Shown here piece by piece: positions 48,295 through 57,725 of a stretch of 64,000 nt of DNA. A program made the position numbers and the translations under genes. The stretch is from Christensenellaceae bacterium (GTDB lineage: Bacteria > Bacillota > Clostridia > Christensenellales > UBA1750): positions 186,001 to 250,000 of the forward strand of contig JAITGM010000010.1 of the NCBI GenBank assembly GCA_031280685.1, read 5' to 3'. Under the pieces are notes generated by a model that was not told the DNA's origin, searched no databases, and worked only from the letters and a program-made list of their open reading frames with translations. Each line of letters starts with the position of its first letter. Position 1 is the first letter of the stretch.

Positions 48295-50480
48295 GCGCTC
48301 ACCCTGAAGGCCTGGATCACATTGGCGTTGCGGTTGATGCGGCGCATCATCTCTTCGAGCTGCTCGGCGTTCCTGATCTCTATGGTCAGATCCACCGTGG
48401 TGGCGCGGCTGCGCTTATCGTTCACGTTCATCTTCAGGAGGGGGATCTTCATGTCGTTGGCGATGGAGGTCAGCCACATCGAAACCTCGTCCCGCCGCCC
48501 CTGCACGATGAGCTGCAGATCGACCGAATAGGATCTTTCCGCGCCGAGGTTCCATTCCACATCGACCAGGCGCTCGTTTTCAATCGAAACATCGCGCAGG
48601 CTCACGCAATCGCGCCGGTGCACCGAAACGCCGCGCCCGCGCGTGATGTAGCCCACGATTTCGTCACCCGGCACGGGATGGCAGCAGTTGGCGAAGCGCA
48701 CCAGCATGCCATCCTCGCCCTTGACGAAGACCGCCTGCTTGTTGGTGCCCGCCTTTGGCTGCTGTTTGGGCTTGGCTAGGGCGATTTCTGGCTCTTCTTC
48801 GGGCTTTTGGGTGCGCTTCCATTCATCGGCCAGCCGCGTGACCACGGCCTGGCTCGAAAGCCCGCCAAAGCCAACGGCGGCGTAAATATCCTCAGTGCTC
48901 TTGAGCGAATAACGGCGGATGATCTTTTCGAAAAACTCGGCCTTCATCAGCTTGGAAGGCTCGAAGCTCTGGCGCTTGATCTCGCGCTCGATCATCTCAA
49001 GCCCAATCGAAACGTTCTGCTCGCGCAGGTTGGCCTTCAGCGCCGCCTTGATCTTGGACTTGGCTTCGGTGGTCTTGACGATCTTGAGCCAGTCCATGCT
49101 CGGGCCCTTTGAAGAGGACGAGGTGATGATCTCGACGATGTCGCCGGTCTGCAGCTTGGTATCGAGCGTGACGATGCGCTGGTTGACCTTGGCCCCCACG
49201 CAGCGATTGCCCACCTGGGAGTGGATGCGGTAGGCGAAGTCCAGCGGCGTTGAGCCGTTGGGCAGGTCCACCGCGTCGCCCTTGGGCGAGAAAACGAAGA
49301 CGTCGTCGCTCAAAAGCTCGTTCTTGATGATGTCCATGAACTCCTGGGCGTCGTCCATTTCGTTTTCCATCGAGATGATCTGGCGCAGAAGCGAAAGCTG
49401 CTCGTCGAACTTGCCGCCCTCCGCCACGCCCTCTTTGTACTTCCAGTGCGCCGCGACGCCGTATTCCGCGACGCGGTGCATTTCATGCGTGCGGATCTGG
49501 GCCTCGAAGGGCACGCCGCCATCGCCCACCAGCGTGTTGTGCAGCGATTGGTAGCCGTTGGGCTTGGGCATGGCGATATAGTCCTTAAAGCGCCCGGGAA
49601 GCGGCCGCCAAAGGGTGTGGACGATGCCCAGGGCAGAGTAGCAGTCTTCCTTGGTCTCAACCAGCATGCGCACGGCGATGAGGTCATAGACCTGGCTGAA
49701 CGAGAGGCCGCGGCTCTGCATTTTTTTATAGATGGAATAAAGGTGCTTGGGCCTGCCGCTGATCTCGGCCTTAATTCCGGCCTGCGCAAAGGCGTCTTCG
49801 AGCTTTTTGATGATTCCCTCAATGGCCTTCATGCGCTCGTCGCGCTTCATGGCCACGCTGTCTGCCAGCTCGTAGTAGGCCTGCGGGTCGATATAGCGGA
49901 AGGAGAGATCTTCAAGCTCCCACTTGATGGTGTAGATGCCCAAACGGTGCGCCAGCGGGGCGTAGACCTCCATGGTTTCGTTCGCGGTGCGCAGCCGCTT
50001 TTGCTCTTCCATAAACTTCAGGGTGCGCATATTGTGCAGCCTGTCGGCCAGCTTGATGATGACCACGCGCACATCCTTGGCCATGGCGAAGAACATCTTC
50101 TTGAGCGATTCGGCCCGCTGGCGGTCTTTCGAGCGAAACTCCACGTTGTCGAGCTTCGTCACGCCATCGACCAGCTCGGCGGCGTCCCTGCCAAAAAGGG
50201 CTTCGATATCGGCAAAGCTGGCCTTGGTGTCTTCCAGGGCATCGTGCAGAAGGGCGGCGCAGATCGTGACCTGATCCATCTGCATATCGGCCAGAATCGT
50301 CGCCACCTCGATGGGGTGGATCATGTAAGGCTCGCCGGACTGGCGCGTCTGCTCGCCGTGCATGCGGCTTGCGTACTCGCAGGCCGCGCAAACCCGGGCC
50401 TCGTCGATCTCCTGCCCGTTTCTTCGAATCGTTTCGAAGAGCAGCTCCAGCCTCTTGCTCAAAATCTCTTGCATCGCCAT
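48291..50480 (-). CDS. relA: RelA/SpoT bifunctional (p)ppGpp synthetase/hydrolase
   Basis: 729 residues from ATG 50480 (AAAGGAGG eight bases before). HD hydrolase domain (about 25-190) with HPIEVATIL and LLHDALEDT intact; synthetase domain (about 235-350) with RPKHLYSIYKKM, PNGYQSLHNTLVG; TGS (about 390-455) with GSTPLDFAYRIHS; zinc-finger/CC domain with FANCCHPVPGDEIVGYITRG; C-terminal ACT. All hydrolase and synthetase landmarks are present, so it is a long-type Rel. Controls the stringent response, sporulation entry and possibly competence. Confidence 0.96.
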   Translation of the reverse strand: MAMQEILSKRLELLFETIRRNGQEIDEARVCAACEYASRMHGEQTRQSGEPYMIHPIEVATILADMQMDQVTICAALLHDALEDTKASFADIEALFGRDAAELVDGVTKLDNVEFRSKDRQRAESLKKMFFAMAKDVRVVIIKLADRLHNMRTLKFMEEQKRLRTANETMEVYAPLAHRLGIYTIKWELEDLSFRYIDPQAYYELADSVAMKRDERMKAIEGIIKKLEDAFAQAGIKAEISGRPKHLYSIYKKMQSRGLSFSQVYDLIAVRMLVETKEDCYSALGIVHTLWRPLPGRFKDYIAMPKPNGYQSLHNTLVGDGGVPFEAQIRTHEMHRVAEYGVAAHWKYKEGVAEGGKFDEQLSLLRQIISMENEMDDAQEFMDIIKNELLSDDVFVFSPKGDAVDLPNGSTPLDFAYRIHSQVGNRCVGAKVNQRIVTLDTKLQTGDIVEIITSSSSKGPSMDWLKIVKTTEAKSKIKAALKANLREQNVSIGLEMIEREIKRQSFEPSKLMKAEFFEKIIRRYSLKSTEDIYAAVGFGGLSSQAVVTRLADEWKRTQKPEEEPEIALAKPKQQPKAGTNKQAVFVKGEDGMLVRFANCCHPVPGDEIVGYITRGRGVSVHRRDCVSLRDVSIENERLVDVEWNLGAERSYSVDLQLIVQGRRDEVSMWLTSIANDMKIPLLKMNVNDKRSRATTVDLTIEIRNAEQLEEMMRRINRNANVIQAFRVSA

Positions 50481-50536
50481 GCCGTATGCCTCCTTTCCGC
50501 CGCCCCGCAGGGGCGCTTCCAAGCCCAAAAACGCGC

Positions 50537-51067
50537 CTATTCGTCCACTTCGAAGCTTAGGAGCGCGTCCACGTCGTAACCCGTAAGGGCTTCCCTGCCG
50601 CCCAAGCCCTTGAGCTCCACCGCAAAGCGAACCGCCGCGACCAGGCCGCCCAGGGCCTGGATCAGCTCGCAGGCGGCCAGCGCGGTGCCGCCCGTGGCCA
50701 GAATATCGTCGATCACCAGCACCCTTTGCCCGGGGGCGATGGCATCCTCGTGCATTTCCAGCGTGCCCTCGCCATATTCCAGCGCATAGGCGCGCGCAAT
50801 CGTCTTGGCGGGGAGCTTGCCCGGCTTGCGCACGGGCACGAAGCCCGTGCCGCGCTTGTAGGCCAGCGCCGCGCCGATGGCAAAACCCCGCGCCTCCGGC
50901 GCAGCCACCAGGTCGAATTCCACACCCCTTTGGGTCAGCTCCGCGTCCATCCCGTCAATCAGGGCACGGAAGGCCTCCGCGTCGCGGAAGAGCGTGGTCA
51001 CATCCTTGAAGAGGATGCCTTTTTTGGGGAAGTCGGGCACATCCCGAATGGTCTTGGCCAAATCCAT
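50537..51067 (-). CDS. apt: Adenine phosphoribosyltransferase
   Basis: 176 residues, the family length. Salvages adenine to AMP using PRPP. PRPP-binding motif VLVIDDILATGGTALA, N-terminal RDVPDFPKKGILFKDVTTL, and EARGFAIGAALAYKRGTGFV are present. Lies between recJ and relA, as in most Firmicutes, linking purine pools to alarmone metabolism. AGGGTTTTTC is the weak RBS region before ATG 51067. Confidence 0.97.
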   Translation of the reverse strand: MDLAKTIRDVPDFPKKGILFKDVTTLFRDAEAFRALIDGMDAELTQRGVEFDLVAAPEARGFAIGAALAYKRGTGFVPVRKPGKLPAKTIARAYALEYGEGTLEMHEDAIAPGQRVLVIDDILATGGTALAACELIQALGGLVAAVRFAVELKGLGGREALTGYDVDALLSFEVDE

Positions 51068-51100
51068 GAAGAAAAACCCTCCAAACGGCCGCGTTCGGCC

Positions 51101-53509
51101 TCAATTCTGGGTCAGTTCCAGCACGCGCAGGTAGGTTTCGGTCTTTTCAAACTCCTTCTTGCCCGGCTTGCCCTCCGGCAGGGCAAGGAAGAACGGCGCC
51201 TCGCCAAGCTCGATCAATTCCATATCCCTGAGCATCCACAGCGCCAGGGTTAGCTTGGGCAGCGGCAGCGCGGCGCATTCGGGCGCGAGGACCTGCAGGC
51301 TTTTTAGGTCGCGGGCGGCACCCAGGCGGCCGTTCAGCCGCAGCAGCGCCCGGTAAAAGGCCCGGGTCTCGTCTATGCCCGGCAAGCTTCCTTTCAGCCT
51401 TGCCGCGAGGGCCTCTTTCCCCTCTTTTTCATTCAGGGCGAAGACCACGGCGCTGGGCGCCAGCCGCAAAAGCGCGTCCACAATCGCCTTGTCGAGCATC
51501 CCGCCGAGAAGGACGAGGTTCTGGTAGCCCGAAAGCGCATCTTTTTCGATGCGGTCAAAGGCGCAAAGCAAATTGCCGGGCGATTCGCCCGCGCCGCTCT
51601 TCGCGGCGCCCACGCGCAGCCTGGGCAGCAGCCCTTCGCCCTCTAAAACCGCCATGGCCTCCCGCAGGGCGTCGGCCGAAGGGTACAGCAGCAGGCTGCC
51701 ATAGAGGCTCTGGCGCAATAGCCGCGTAAGATCCTCGCTTTTCGCGCTCAAATGCCGCTTAAAGCCGATCTCTTTCTTCGCCAGCATGTAGGGCAGCGCG
51801 GCCGCGAACAGTTCGTCATCCCGCGCGGTTTCGCCGCCCAAAAAGCCGCCCAGGCTGGGCGCGAATTGCCGAATCTGCAGCCGCACGCTTTCGCGCCCCT
51901 GCCAAAGGTTGATTTCTGGCGTCGCAGCGGCATCGATCGCTTCCGAAGCCTCGGCCAGCCGCCCGCCCATCTTGAAGGCCGCGGCCTCGAGCAGGCAGCC
52001 GCCCTGCTCCAGCGTCAGGCGCAGGTGCGCGCCGTTCTGGCCCATGGTGCCGCTGCCACGCACCCGCGCGTTTTTCAACAAAAAGATTGGCCCCGGGTTG
52101 CCCTGGCCGAAGGGCTCGAGCCGGCTTAGCTCCTTAACCGTTTCGGGGTCGAAATCGGCGAGGGTCGCCTCCAGATCGTAGCTTTGCCTGGGAATCCAGT
52201 TCTCTTCGTCCATTTCCTGCAAATAGCCCTCCATCAGGCGGCGGAACTCGGAAAAGTTCCCTTGCTTAATGGTCAGCCCAGCGGCCATTTCGTGCCCGCC
52301 GAAGCGCTCAAACAGCTCCGGGCAGCGGTTGAGCAAGGCGAAGAGCGAGACCCCGCGGATGGATCTGGCCGAGCAGGTCAGCGTTTCGCCCTCTTTGGCG
52401 AAGACGAAGGCGGGGCGGAAGAATCTTTCGGTCAAGCGGGAGGCGACGATGCCCACCACGCCCGGGTTCCAGCCTTCGCCCACCGCATAGAGCGCCCGCT
52501 GACCGAGGAAAGCCGCGCCGCCGAGCTGCGCCAGGGCCTCCTCCATGATGGAGGCCTCCTGCTGCTGGCGAAGCAGATTGTGCTCCTCGAGCTGATCGGC
52601 AATGGGCTTGGCAAGCGCATACTCCCCGGCCAGGAGCATCTCGACGCTCTTTGCGCTGTGGCCTATGCGCCCGCCCGCGTTGATGCGCGGGCCAATCGTA
52701 AAGCCCACGTGCGAGGCCGCGATCGCCCCCGGCGGCACGCCCGCGTTGTCCATCAGGGCCTTGATGCCCGGGCGTGGGTTTTCGCGGATCTTTTGCAGGC
52801 CCAGGGTCACGATGGCCCTGTTTTCGCCCCGAAGGCTCACGATATCGGCCACGGTGCCCAGCGCGGCGATGTCTAGGTAGCTTTCGGCGGCCTCGATGCC
52901 GCCCAGCGCCTGCACGAGCTTGAGCGCCACGCCGGCGCCCGAAAGCTGCGGGCAGGGGTAGCCGTCCAGGCGCGGATTGATGGTCAAGCAGTCCGGCAGT
53001 TCGGAAAGGGGGCTGTGGTGGTCGGTCACGATGGGCTCCAGCCCCAGCGCCTTGGCCGCCTTGATCTCATTCAGGGCCGTAATGCCGCAGTCCACGGTGA
53101 TCAGCAGGGTATTTTCCTTCGCAAGCTCCTCAATGGCCGCAATGTTGAGCCCATAGCCTTCGCCGTGCCGCTTGGGTATATAGTATGTCGCCTTCAGGCC
53201 GATGGCGCACAGGTAGTCGAACAAAAGGGCGGTGGCGGTCACGCCGTCGGCATCATAGTCGCCATAAATCACCGCGCTTTCGCCGCTTTCGGCCCCTTTT
53301 TTGATGCGTTCCACGACCCTTTTCATGTCCTTCATCAAAAAGGGCGAGCAAAGTTCCGCAATTGAAGGCTGCAAAAAAGCCCGGGCCTCAGCCTCGGTCT
53401 TGACCCCGCGCAGGCAGAGCAGCCTGGCCAGAGTTTCCCCCAGGCCCGCGCTTCGCAAGCGCTCGACTGCTCCCTCATCAATCTCGCCGCGTGGCTCGAA
53501 CTTCAGCAC
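51101..53509 (-). CDS. recJ: Single-strand-specific exonuclease RecJ
   Basis: 802 residues. 5'-3' exonuclease in recombination and mismatch repair. DHH domain: VIYGDYDADGVTATALLFDY, LITVDCGI, VTDHHSPLSELP (the DHH), and the GPRINAGGRIGHS motif of the DHHA1 region with FGGHEMAAGLTI. An OB-type domain follows (about 460-560), then a C-terminal extension of about 220 residues found in Firmicute RecJ. GTG 53509 has AAGGGGGG nine bases upstream. It follows the SCIFF maturase by 23 bp. Confidence 0.95.
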   Translation of the reverse strand: MLKFEPRGEIDEGAVERLRSAGLGETLARLLCLRGVKTEAEARAFLQPSIAELCSPFLMKDMKRVVERIKKGAESGESAVIYGDYDADGVTATALLFDYLCAIGLKATYYIPKRHGEGYGLNIAAIEELAKENTLLITVDCGITALNEIKAAKALGLEPIVTDHHSPLSELPDCLTINPRLDGYPCPQLSGAGVALKLVQALGGIEAAESYLDIAALGTVADIVSLRGENRAIVTLGLQKIRENPRPGIKALMDNAGVPPGAIAASHVGFTIGPRINAGGRIGHSAKSVEMLLAGEYALAKPIADQLEEHNLLRQQQEASIMEEALAQLGGAAFLGQRALYAVGEGWNPGVVGIVASRLTERFFRPAFVFAKEGETLTCSARSIRGVSLFALLNRCPELFERFGGHEMAAGLTIKQGNFSEFRRLMEGYLQEMDEENWIPRQSYDLEATLADFDPETVKELSRLEPFGQGNPGPIFLLKNARVRGSGTMGQNGAHLRLTLEQGGCLLEAAAFKMGGRLAEASEAIDAAATPEINLWQGRESVRLQIRQFAPSLGGFLGGETARDDELFAAALPYMLAKKEIGFKRHLSAKSEDLTRLLRQSLYGSLLLYPSADALREAMAVLEGEGLLPRLRVGAAKSGAGESPGNLLCAFDRIEKDALSGYQNLVLLGGMLDKAIVDALLRLAPSAVVFALNEKEGKEALAARLKGSLPGIDETRAFYRALLRLNGRLGAARDLKSLQVLAPECAALPLPKLTLALWMLRDMELIELGEAPFFLALPEGKPGKKEFEKTETYLRVLELTQN

Positions 53510-53532
53510 GCTCTGCGGCCCCCCTTAGCCCC

Positions 53533-54900
53533 TTAGTCGCTCGCCTCTTCTTCCCGCACATTCTCGGCGCAATAGGCCGCGACGGCGCACTCCAGGCGCT
53601 TTTTTTCCATTTCGCATTCCATATCGTACGGCCTTGCGATGCTGCCCGAAAAGGCCTGCGCGTTGGCCGCGCAGCCGCCCGAGCAATACAGCCTGGCCCA
53701 GCAGCCCGCGCACTTTTCTTTTGAAAGCACGTGGTTGTTGGCGAAGCTGGCCCGCATCTCATCGTTCAGCTTCCCATCGAAGACGTTGCCCAGAAGGAAG
53801 CCCTCCCGCCCCACGAATTGGTGGCAGGGGTAGATCTCGCCGTCCGGCGTCACGGCCAGGTATTCGCTGCCCGCGCCGCAGCCGGTCAGCCTTTTTTTCA
53901 GGCAGGGTCCGCCCTCCAAATCCACCACGAAGTGAAAGAACGAAAACCACTTCCCCTCGCGGCGGCGCTTTAGATATTGCTCAAGCAGCCTGTCGTACTC
54001 GTTTAAAATCGCGGGAAGGTGCTCTTCCTTGAGCGAATAGGGTGAGTCCGGCCGCAAGACCACCGGCTCCACCGAGATCTGCTCAAAGCCTGCGTCGCTT
54101 AGGGCTAGCACATCCTTAGCAAAGTCGAGGTTGTTCCGCGTGAAGGTGCCGCGCACGTAATAGCCTTGCTGGTTGCGGCTTTTGGCTACCTTTTTGGCGT
54201 TTTCAAGGCTCTGCGCGTAGGAGGAGCCACCCTCTTTGGTGGGGCGGAGGGCATCGTGCACGGCCTGCCGCCCATCGAGCGAGAGCACGAGGTTCGCCAT
54301 CTCTTTGTTGAGGAAGGCGATGTCGTCATCGCTCAGCTCGTAGGCGTTGGTGGTGAGGGTGAAGCGAATGCGCTTGCCGTGTTTGCCCTCGAGCTCGCGG
54401 CCGTAGGCAACCAGCTCCTTCACCACGCCGAAGTTCATCATCGGCTCGCCGCCAAAGAAATCCACCTCCAGCGCCCTTCGGCCGCCAGAGCGCGCAACGA
54501 GCAGATCCAGCGCCTTTTTGCCCACTTCCAGGGGCATGAGCAGCCTTTCGCCGTGAAAGGCTCCGGTGCCCGCGAAGCAATAGCGGCAGCGCAGGTTGCA
54601 ATCGTGCGCCACATGCAGGCAAAGCGCCTTCACCACGGAGGGGGCTTCCTCCTGCGGCTGCGCGTGCAGCGCTTCATCGTTTAAAAATAAAAGCCCTTCG
54701 TCTTTTAGGGCCGAAAGCTCGGCAAAAAGCGCTTCCGCCTCGCCGCCGTATTTTTCCTTCATCGCGGCAAGGCCTTCGCAAAAGCCCAGCTCCTCGGCGG
54801 CGCGCACGCAATCAAAGCCCATCTTATCCAGCATGTGCACGGCGCCGGAATCGCCGTCTAGGGCGAAGAAGCGCCCGGCGACCTCAAAGCTGTGAACCAA
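53533..54900 (-). CDS. SCIFF-peptide radical-SAM maturase
   Basis: 455 residues. Installs thioether cross-links in the SCIFF ribosomal peptide. The N-terminal peptide-binding (RRE-like) region is about 1-85 (SFEVAGRFFALDGDSGAVHML). Radical-SAM motif CNLRCRYCFAGTG (about 100-112). A SPASM domain holds auxiliary clusters: CGAGSEYLAVTPDGEIYPCH and CAGCWARLYCSGGCA, plus a late Cys (MECEME). TTG 54900 is the only start after an in-frame stop and matches the family start MVH. The substrate gene lies 115 bp upstream. Confidence 0.94.
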   Translation of the reverse strand: MVHSFEVAGRFFALDGDSGAVHMLDKMGFDCVRAAEELGFCEGLAAMKEKYGGEAEALFAELSALKDEGLLFLNDEALHAQPQEEAPSVVKALCLHVAHDCNLRCRYCFAGTGAFHGERLLMPLEVGKKALDLLVARSGGRRALEVDFFGGEPMMNFGVVKELVAYGRELEGKHGKRIRFTLTTNAYELSDDDIAFLNKEMANLVLSLDGRQAVHDALRPTKEGGSSYAQSLENAKKVAKSRNQQGYYVRGTFTRNNLDFAKDVLALSDAGFEQISVEPVVLRPDSPYSLKEEHLPAILNEYDRLLEQYLKRRREGKWFSFFHFVVDLEGGPCLKKRLTGCGAGSEYLAVTPDGEIYPCHQFVGREGFLLGNVFDGKLNDEMRASFANNHVLSKEKCAGCWARLYCSGGCAANAQAFSGSIARPYDMECEMEKKRLECAVAAYCAENVREEEASD

Positions 54901-54937
54901 ACGGCGTCATCTCCATCTTATAGCTAAAGTGCAAATT

Positions 54938-54977
54938 GGGGCTGTATCCAAGCGCGCTTGGACGCAGCCCCTTTTTT
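54938..54977. promoter_or_regulatory. Hairpin between SCIFF peptide and maturase genes
   Basis: Arms GGGGCTG/CAGCCCC and TCCAAGC/GCTTGGA form a long stem. The T6 follows on the plus strand, not in the direction of the operon, so for the SCIFF transcript it is a stem-loop without a U-tract. It may protect the SCIFF mRNA 3' end. Confidence 0.5.
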
Positions 54978-55015
54978 CGTTAGGGCAAGGCCATTTTGCG
55001 GCCCTTGGCCTTGGT

Positions 55016-55183
55016 TTACGCGCCCTGCTTCCTGGGCAGCAGGATCTTTTCGCCGCGCGACACGCAGGACTGGTTCGCCACGGTGCAAGAGGTCTTGCAG
55101 GCGCTCTGGCAGGAGGCCTGGCATTCGCCGCAGCCGCCTTCCTTCTGCACGCGGGAGGACAGGATGGTGATGATATGCTTCAT
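55016..55183 (-). CDS. SCIFF ribosomal peptide precursor (six cysteines in forty-five)
   Basis: 55 residues, starting MKHIITILSSRVQKEGG. Six Cys at 18, 21, 25, 29, 33 and 40, with the family core CQSACKTSCTVANQSC. AAGGAG is 13 bases before ATG 55183. Product is a thioether-linked RiPP nearly universal in Clostridia, whose biological function is unknown. Compared with typical SCIFF, this one carries a 15-residue basic extension after the last Cys (VSRGEKILLPRKQGA). Confidence 0.95.
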   Translation of the reverse strand: MKHIITILSSRVQKEGGCGECQASCQSACKTSCTVANQSCVSRGEKILLPRKQGA

Positions 55184-55274
55184 AAAAAGAGCAGCTCCTT
55201 CTCGCGGAATTTCAACTAGGGGCTAGTATACACCACTTCGGGCGCGTTTGCAAGCGCGCAAAACCGCCGCCGCA

Positions 55275-55478
55275 CTAGAACATCGCCAGCGCCAGGGCCA
55301 CCGTCGCGGCCAGATGCAGAAGGCCAATACCCGCGGTAAAGAGCCTGCCTTTTTTGTGCAGGTGCATTTCCGCCTGCGCTATGCCCTTAAACCAAAGCAG
55401 CCGGCCCCCGATATAGGCCGGGAGTGTAACCAAAAAGGGCAAAAGGAAAGGGATGAGCTTCGCGCTTAGGTAGATCAT
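55275..55478 (-). CDS. Small two-helix membrane protein
   Basis: 67 residues. Helix 1 at about 8-24 (IPFLLPFLVTLPAYIGG) and helix 2 at about 48-66; the loop between is His/Lys-rich (AEMHLHKKGRL). AGGAGG lies six bases before ATG 55478, so it is probably real. No family recognised. Located between the SCIFF gene and a duplicated fragment of the macB-like gene. Confidence 0.6.
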   Translation of the reverse strand: MIYLSAKLIPFLLPFLVTLPAYIGGRLLWFKGIAQAEMHLHKKGRLFTAGIGLLHLAATVALALAMF

Positions 55479-55570
55479 TGCAGGCCTCCTCGTTCGCGAG
55501 CCGGGTCTTGGGCAAGGCCGGGCTTTGCCGGGCGGGCAAGGGGGCCTTATGCCCTTGCGCTAGCCTAATT

Positions 55571-55621
55571 TCGTAGCGCAGGGCCTTGATGGGGTCGAGC
55601 TTGGCCGCCTTGTTGGCCGGG
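55571..55621 (-). repeat. Duplicated 3' fragment of the MacB-like permease gene
   Basis: 51 bp equal to 55735-55785 except for one base. It encodes the same [16 protein letters not shown] end but is followed by unrelated sequence. Offset 164 bp, downstream of the real gene end. Confidence 0.85.
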
Positions 55622-55730
55622 CAGCCAGCAGAGGGGAAGACCCCGGCGCAGCGCCGGTTGGGCATGCGCCATTTCATGGCCATTTTCGCCGGTTTTCGCC
55701 CTGTTTTCGCTCGTTTTACGCCATTTTGCC

Positions 55731-56999
55731 CTACTCGTAGCGCAGGGCCTCGATGGGGTCGAGCTTGGCCGCCTTGTTGGCCGGGTAATAGCCGAAGAAC
55801 ACGCCGATCGCCATCGAAAACAGCGCGGTGCCCAGCATCATCATGGGCGAGGGCCTGGCCGGGGTGCCCAGCAGCGCGGCGCCACCGGCGCCCAGCGCGA
55901 TGCCCAGCATCATCCCGATCAGCCCGCCGACCAGGCAGATGACCATCGACTCGACGATGAACTGGATGCGGATTTGCCCGTTGGTGGCGCCGATGGCCTT
56001 GCGCGTGCCGATTTCACGGGTGCGCTCGGTGATGGAAACCAGCATGATGTTCATCACGCCGATGCCGCCGACCAGCAGCGAAATGGCCGCGATGGCCGCG
56101 ATGGCGACGCTGACGGTGTTGAGCATGTCGGTCATGGTGCTAAGCATGCTCTCCATCGAGAAGGCGCTGACGCGGTAATCGAGGTTTCTTGAATAGAAGC
56201 GGCCTAGGTAATTGCCCGCGGTTTCGGCAAAGGCCACGGAATCGACGCCGCCCGCGGTCATGAGGGTGAGGCTTTGGAAGCCAGTCGTGCCGGTAACGCG
56301 CATGGCCGTGCTCAGGGGGATATAGACCGCCGTGGAAATGTCTTTATCGCTGGCGGTGTTGGGAATCAAGGGGCTTGCCTCGTGCTTATATACGCCGACG
56401 ATGGTGTAGCTATCGACATGGTTGCCAGCCGTGATGGTGATCTGCTTGCCCAGGGGCTTTTCCCCGCCGAACATGTTCTTGACCAGCTTATCGGAAACCA
56501 TGGCGACCTTGCGCAGGCCCTCCATGTCGCGCTGGCCGATCAGCCGCCCATAGAGCAGATCCGGATCGCTGACCAAAAAATAGTCCGGATTCACGCCGGT
56601 AAGCGAAAGGTTGGCGTAGTTGCGGCCCTGGGCGGTCTTGCCCGAGCCCACGGAGTCGGTCAGGGCGACGGCCGCGATCTCATCCGGGAAGGCGTTTTTA
56701 AGCTCGGTCAGCATGCTCTCTTTGATCAGATCCTTTTCGGCTATGCCGCCGCCGCCGCCATAGCCCAGCATGGAGCCGCGCAGGTTCTGCAGGCTGCTCT
56801 CGCCCGTCTGCTGGAGCGAGATCGTCACATTATTGACCCCAAAGCTCGACATTTGCGAGGTCAGCGAGCCCGTGAGCGAATCCCCCAGGGTGAAGATGGC
56901 GATCACCGAGCCGATGCCGATGATGATGCCCAGCATGGTCAGCAGCGCGCGGGTCTTGTTCGCCAAAAGGCTCGTAAAGGCTTGCAGTATGTTTTCCAT
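55731..56999 (-). CDS. MacB-type ABC transporter permease (FtsX-like)
   Basis: 422 residues. Helix 1 at about 18-40 ([20 protein letters not shown]), a MacB extracytoplasmic domain of about 240 residues, then three C-terminal helices (about 285-310, 340-365, 385-405) with [29 protein letters not shown] split across the coupling region. The MacB ectodomain is shorter than in Gram-negative tripartite pumps. Ends [17 protein letters not shown]. It forms an efflux system with the ATPase and adaptor upstream; typical substrates are antimicrobial peptides. Confidence 0.93.
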   Translation of the reverse strand: MENILQAFTSLLANKTRALLTMLGIIIGIGSVIAIFTLGDSLTGSLTSQMSSFGVNNVTISLQQTGESSLQNLRGSMLGYGGGGGIAEKDLIKESMLTELKNAFPDEIAAVALTDSVGSGKTAQGRNYANLSLTGVNPDYFLVSDPDLLYGRLIGQRDMEGLRKVAMVSDKLVKNMFGGEKPLGKQITITAGNHVDSYTIVGVYKHEASPLIPNTASDKDISTAVYIPLSTAMRVTGTTGFQSLTLMTAGGVDSVAFAETAGNYLGRFYSRNLDYRVSAFSMESMLSTMTDMLNTVSVAIAAIAAISLLVGGIGVMNIMLVSITERTREIGTRKAIGATNGQIRIQFIVESMVICLVGGLIGMMLGIALGAGGAALLGTPARPSPMMMLGTALFSMAIGVFFGYYPANKAAKLDPIEALRYE

Positions 57000-57002
57000 G
57001 GG

Positions 57003-57722
57003 TTAAGCGCTCGCCTCCTTTCCGGGCTGGCGGCCGCCCGCGCGCTCGGCAATGATGTTGCCATCGCGCAGGGTGATGATGCGCTGGGTTTCTTCGGCAA
57101 GCTCCTGGCTGTGCGTGATGAGCACGATGGTCTTGCCGTGGCGGCGGTGCAGGTCGTGGAAGATATCCATAACCAAGCGGCCCGTCACCGAATCGAGCGC
57201 GCCCGTGGGTTCATCGGCAAGGATGATCGCGGGGTCGTTGGCCATGGCCCTGGCGATGGCCACGCGCTGCTTCTGCCCGCCCGAAAGCTCGTTTGGCTGG
57301 TGCCTTTCCCTCTCGGCCATGCCGACCATCTCGAGCAGCTCTTTCGCCCTTGCGGAACGCTCCCTTTGGGGAAGATGGTTATAGAGCATCGGCAGCTCCA
57401 CGTTGCGCCTGGCCGTGATGCGGCCGATGAGGTTGAAGGTTTGGAAAACAAAGCCGATTTTTTGGTTACGGATGCCCGAGAGAACCTTATCTGGCTGGGC
57501 GCCCACGTCGATGCCATCGAGAAAGTAGCTGCCCTCGGTCGCCCGGTCTAAAACGCCGATGATGTTCATCAGCGTGGACTTGCCCGAGCCTGATTCGCCC
57601 ACGACCGAGATAAACTCGCCTTCGTTCACGCTCAGATCCATGCCGCGAAGCACCTCCAGCTCGTTGGGCTGGCCGACATAATAGCGCTTGATGATGTTTT
57701 TCAGTTCGATCATCGCTGCCAT
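57003..57722 (-). CDS. MacB/LolD-type ABC ATPase
   Basis: 239 residues. Walker A GESGSGKSTL (about 42-51), Q-loop FQTFNL, signature LSGGQKQRVAIARAM, Walker B AIILADEPTGALD, and H-loop ITHSQ. GGAGGC is six bases before ATG 57722. Middle gene of the three-gene efflux operon, three bases after the adaptor stop. Confidence 0.95.
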   Translation of the reverse strand: MAAMIELKNIIKRYYVGQPNELEVLRGMDLSVNEGEFISVVGESGSGKSTLMNIIGVLDRATEGSYFLDGIDVGAQPDKVLSGIRNQKIGFVFQTFNLIGRITARRNVELPMLYNHLPQRERSARAKELLEMVGMAERERHQPNELSGGQKQRVAIARAMANDPAIILADEPTGALDSVTGRLVMDIFHDLHRRHGKTIVLITHSQELAEETQRIITLRDGNIIAERAGGRQPGKEASA

Positions 57723-57725
57723 GGC

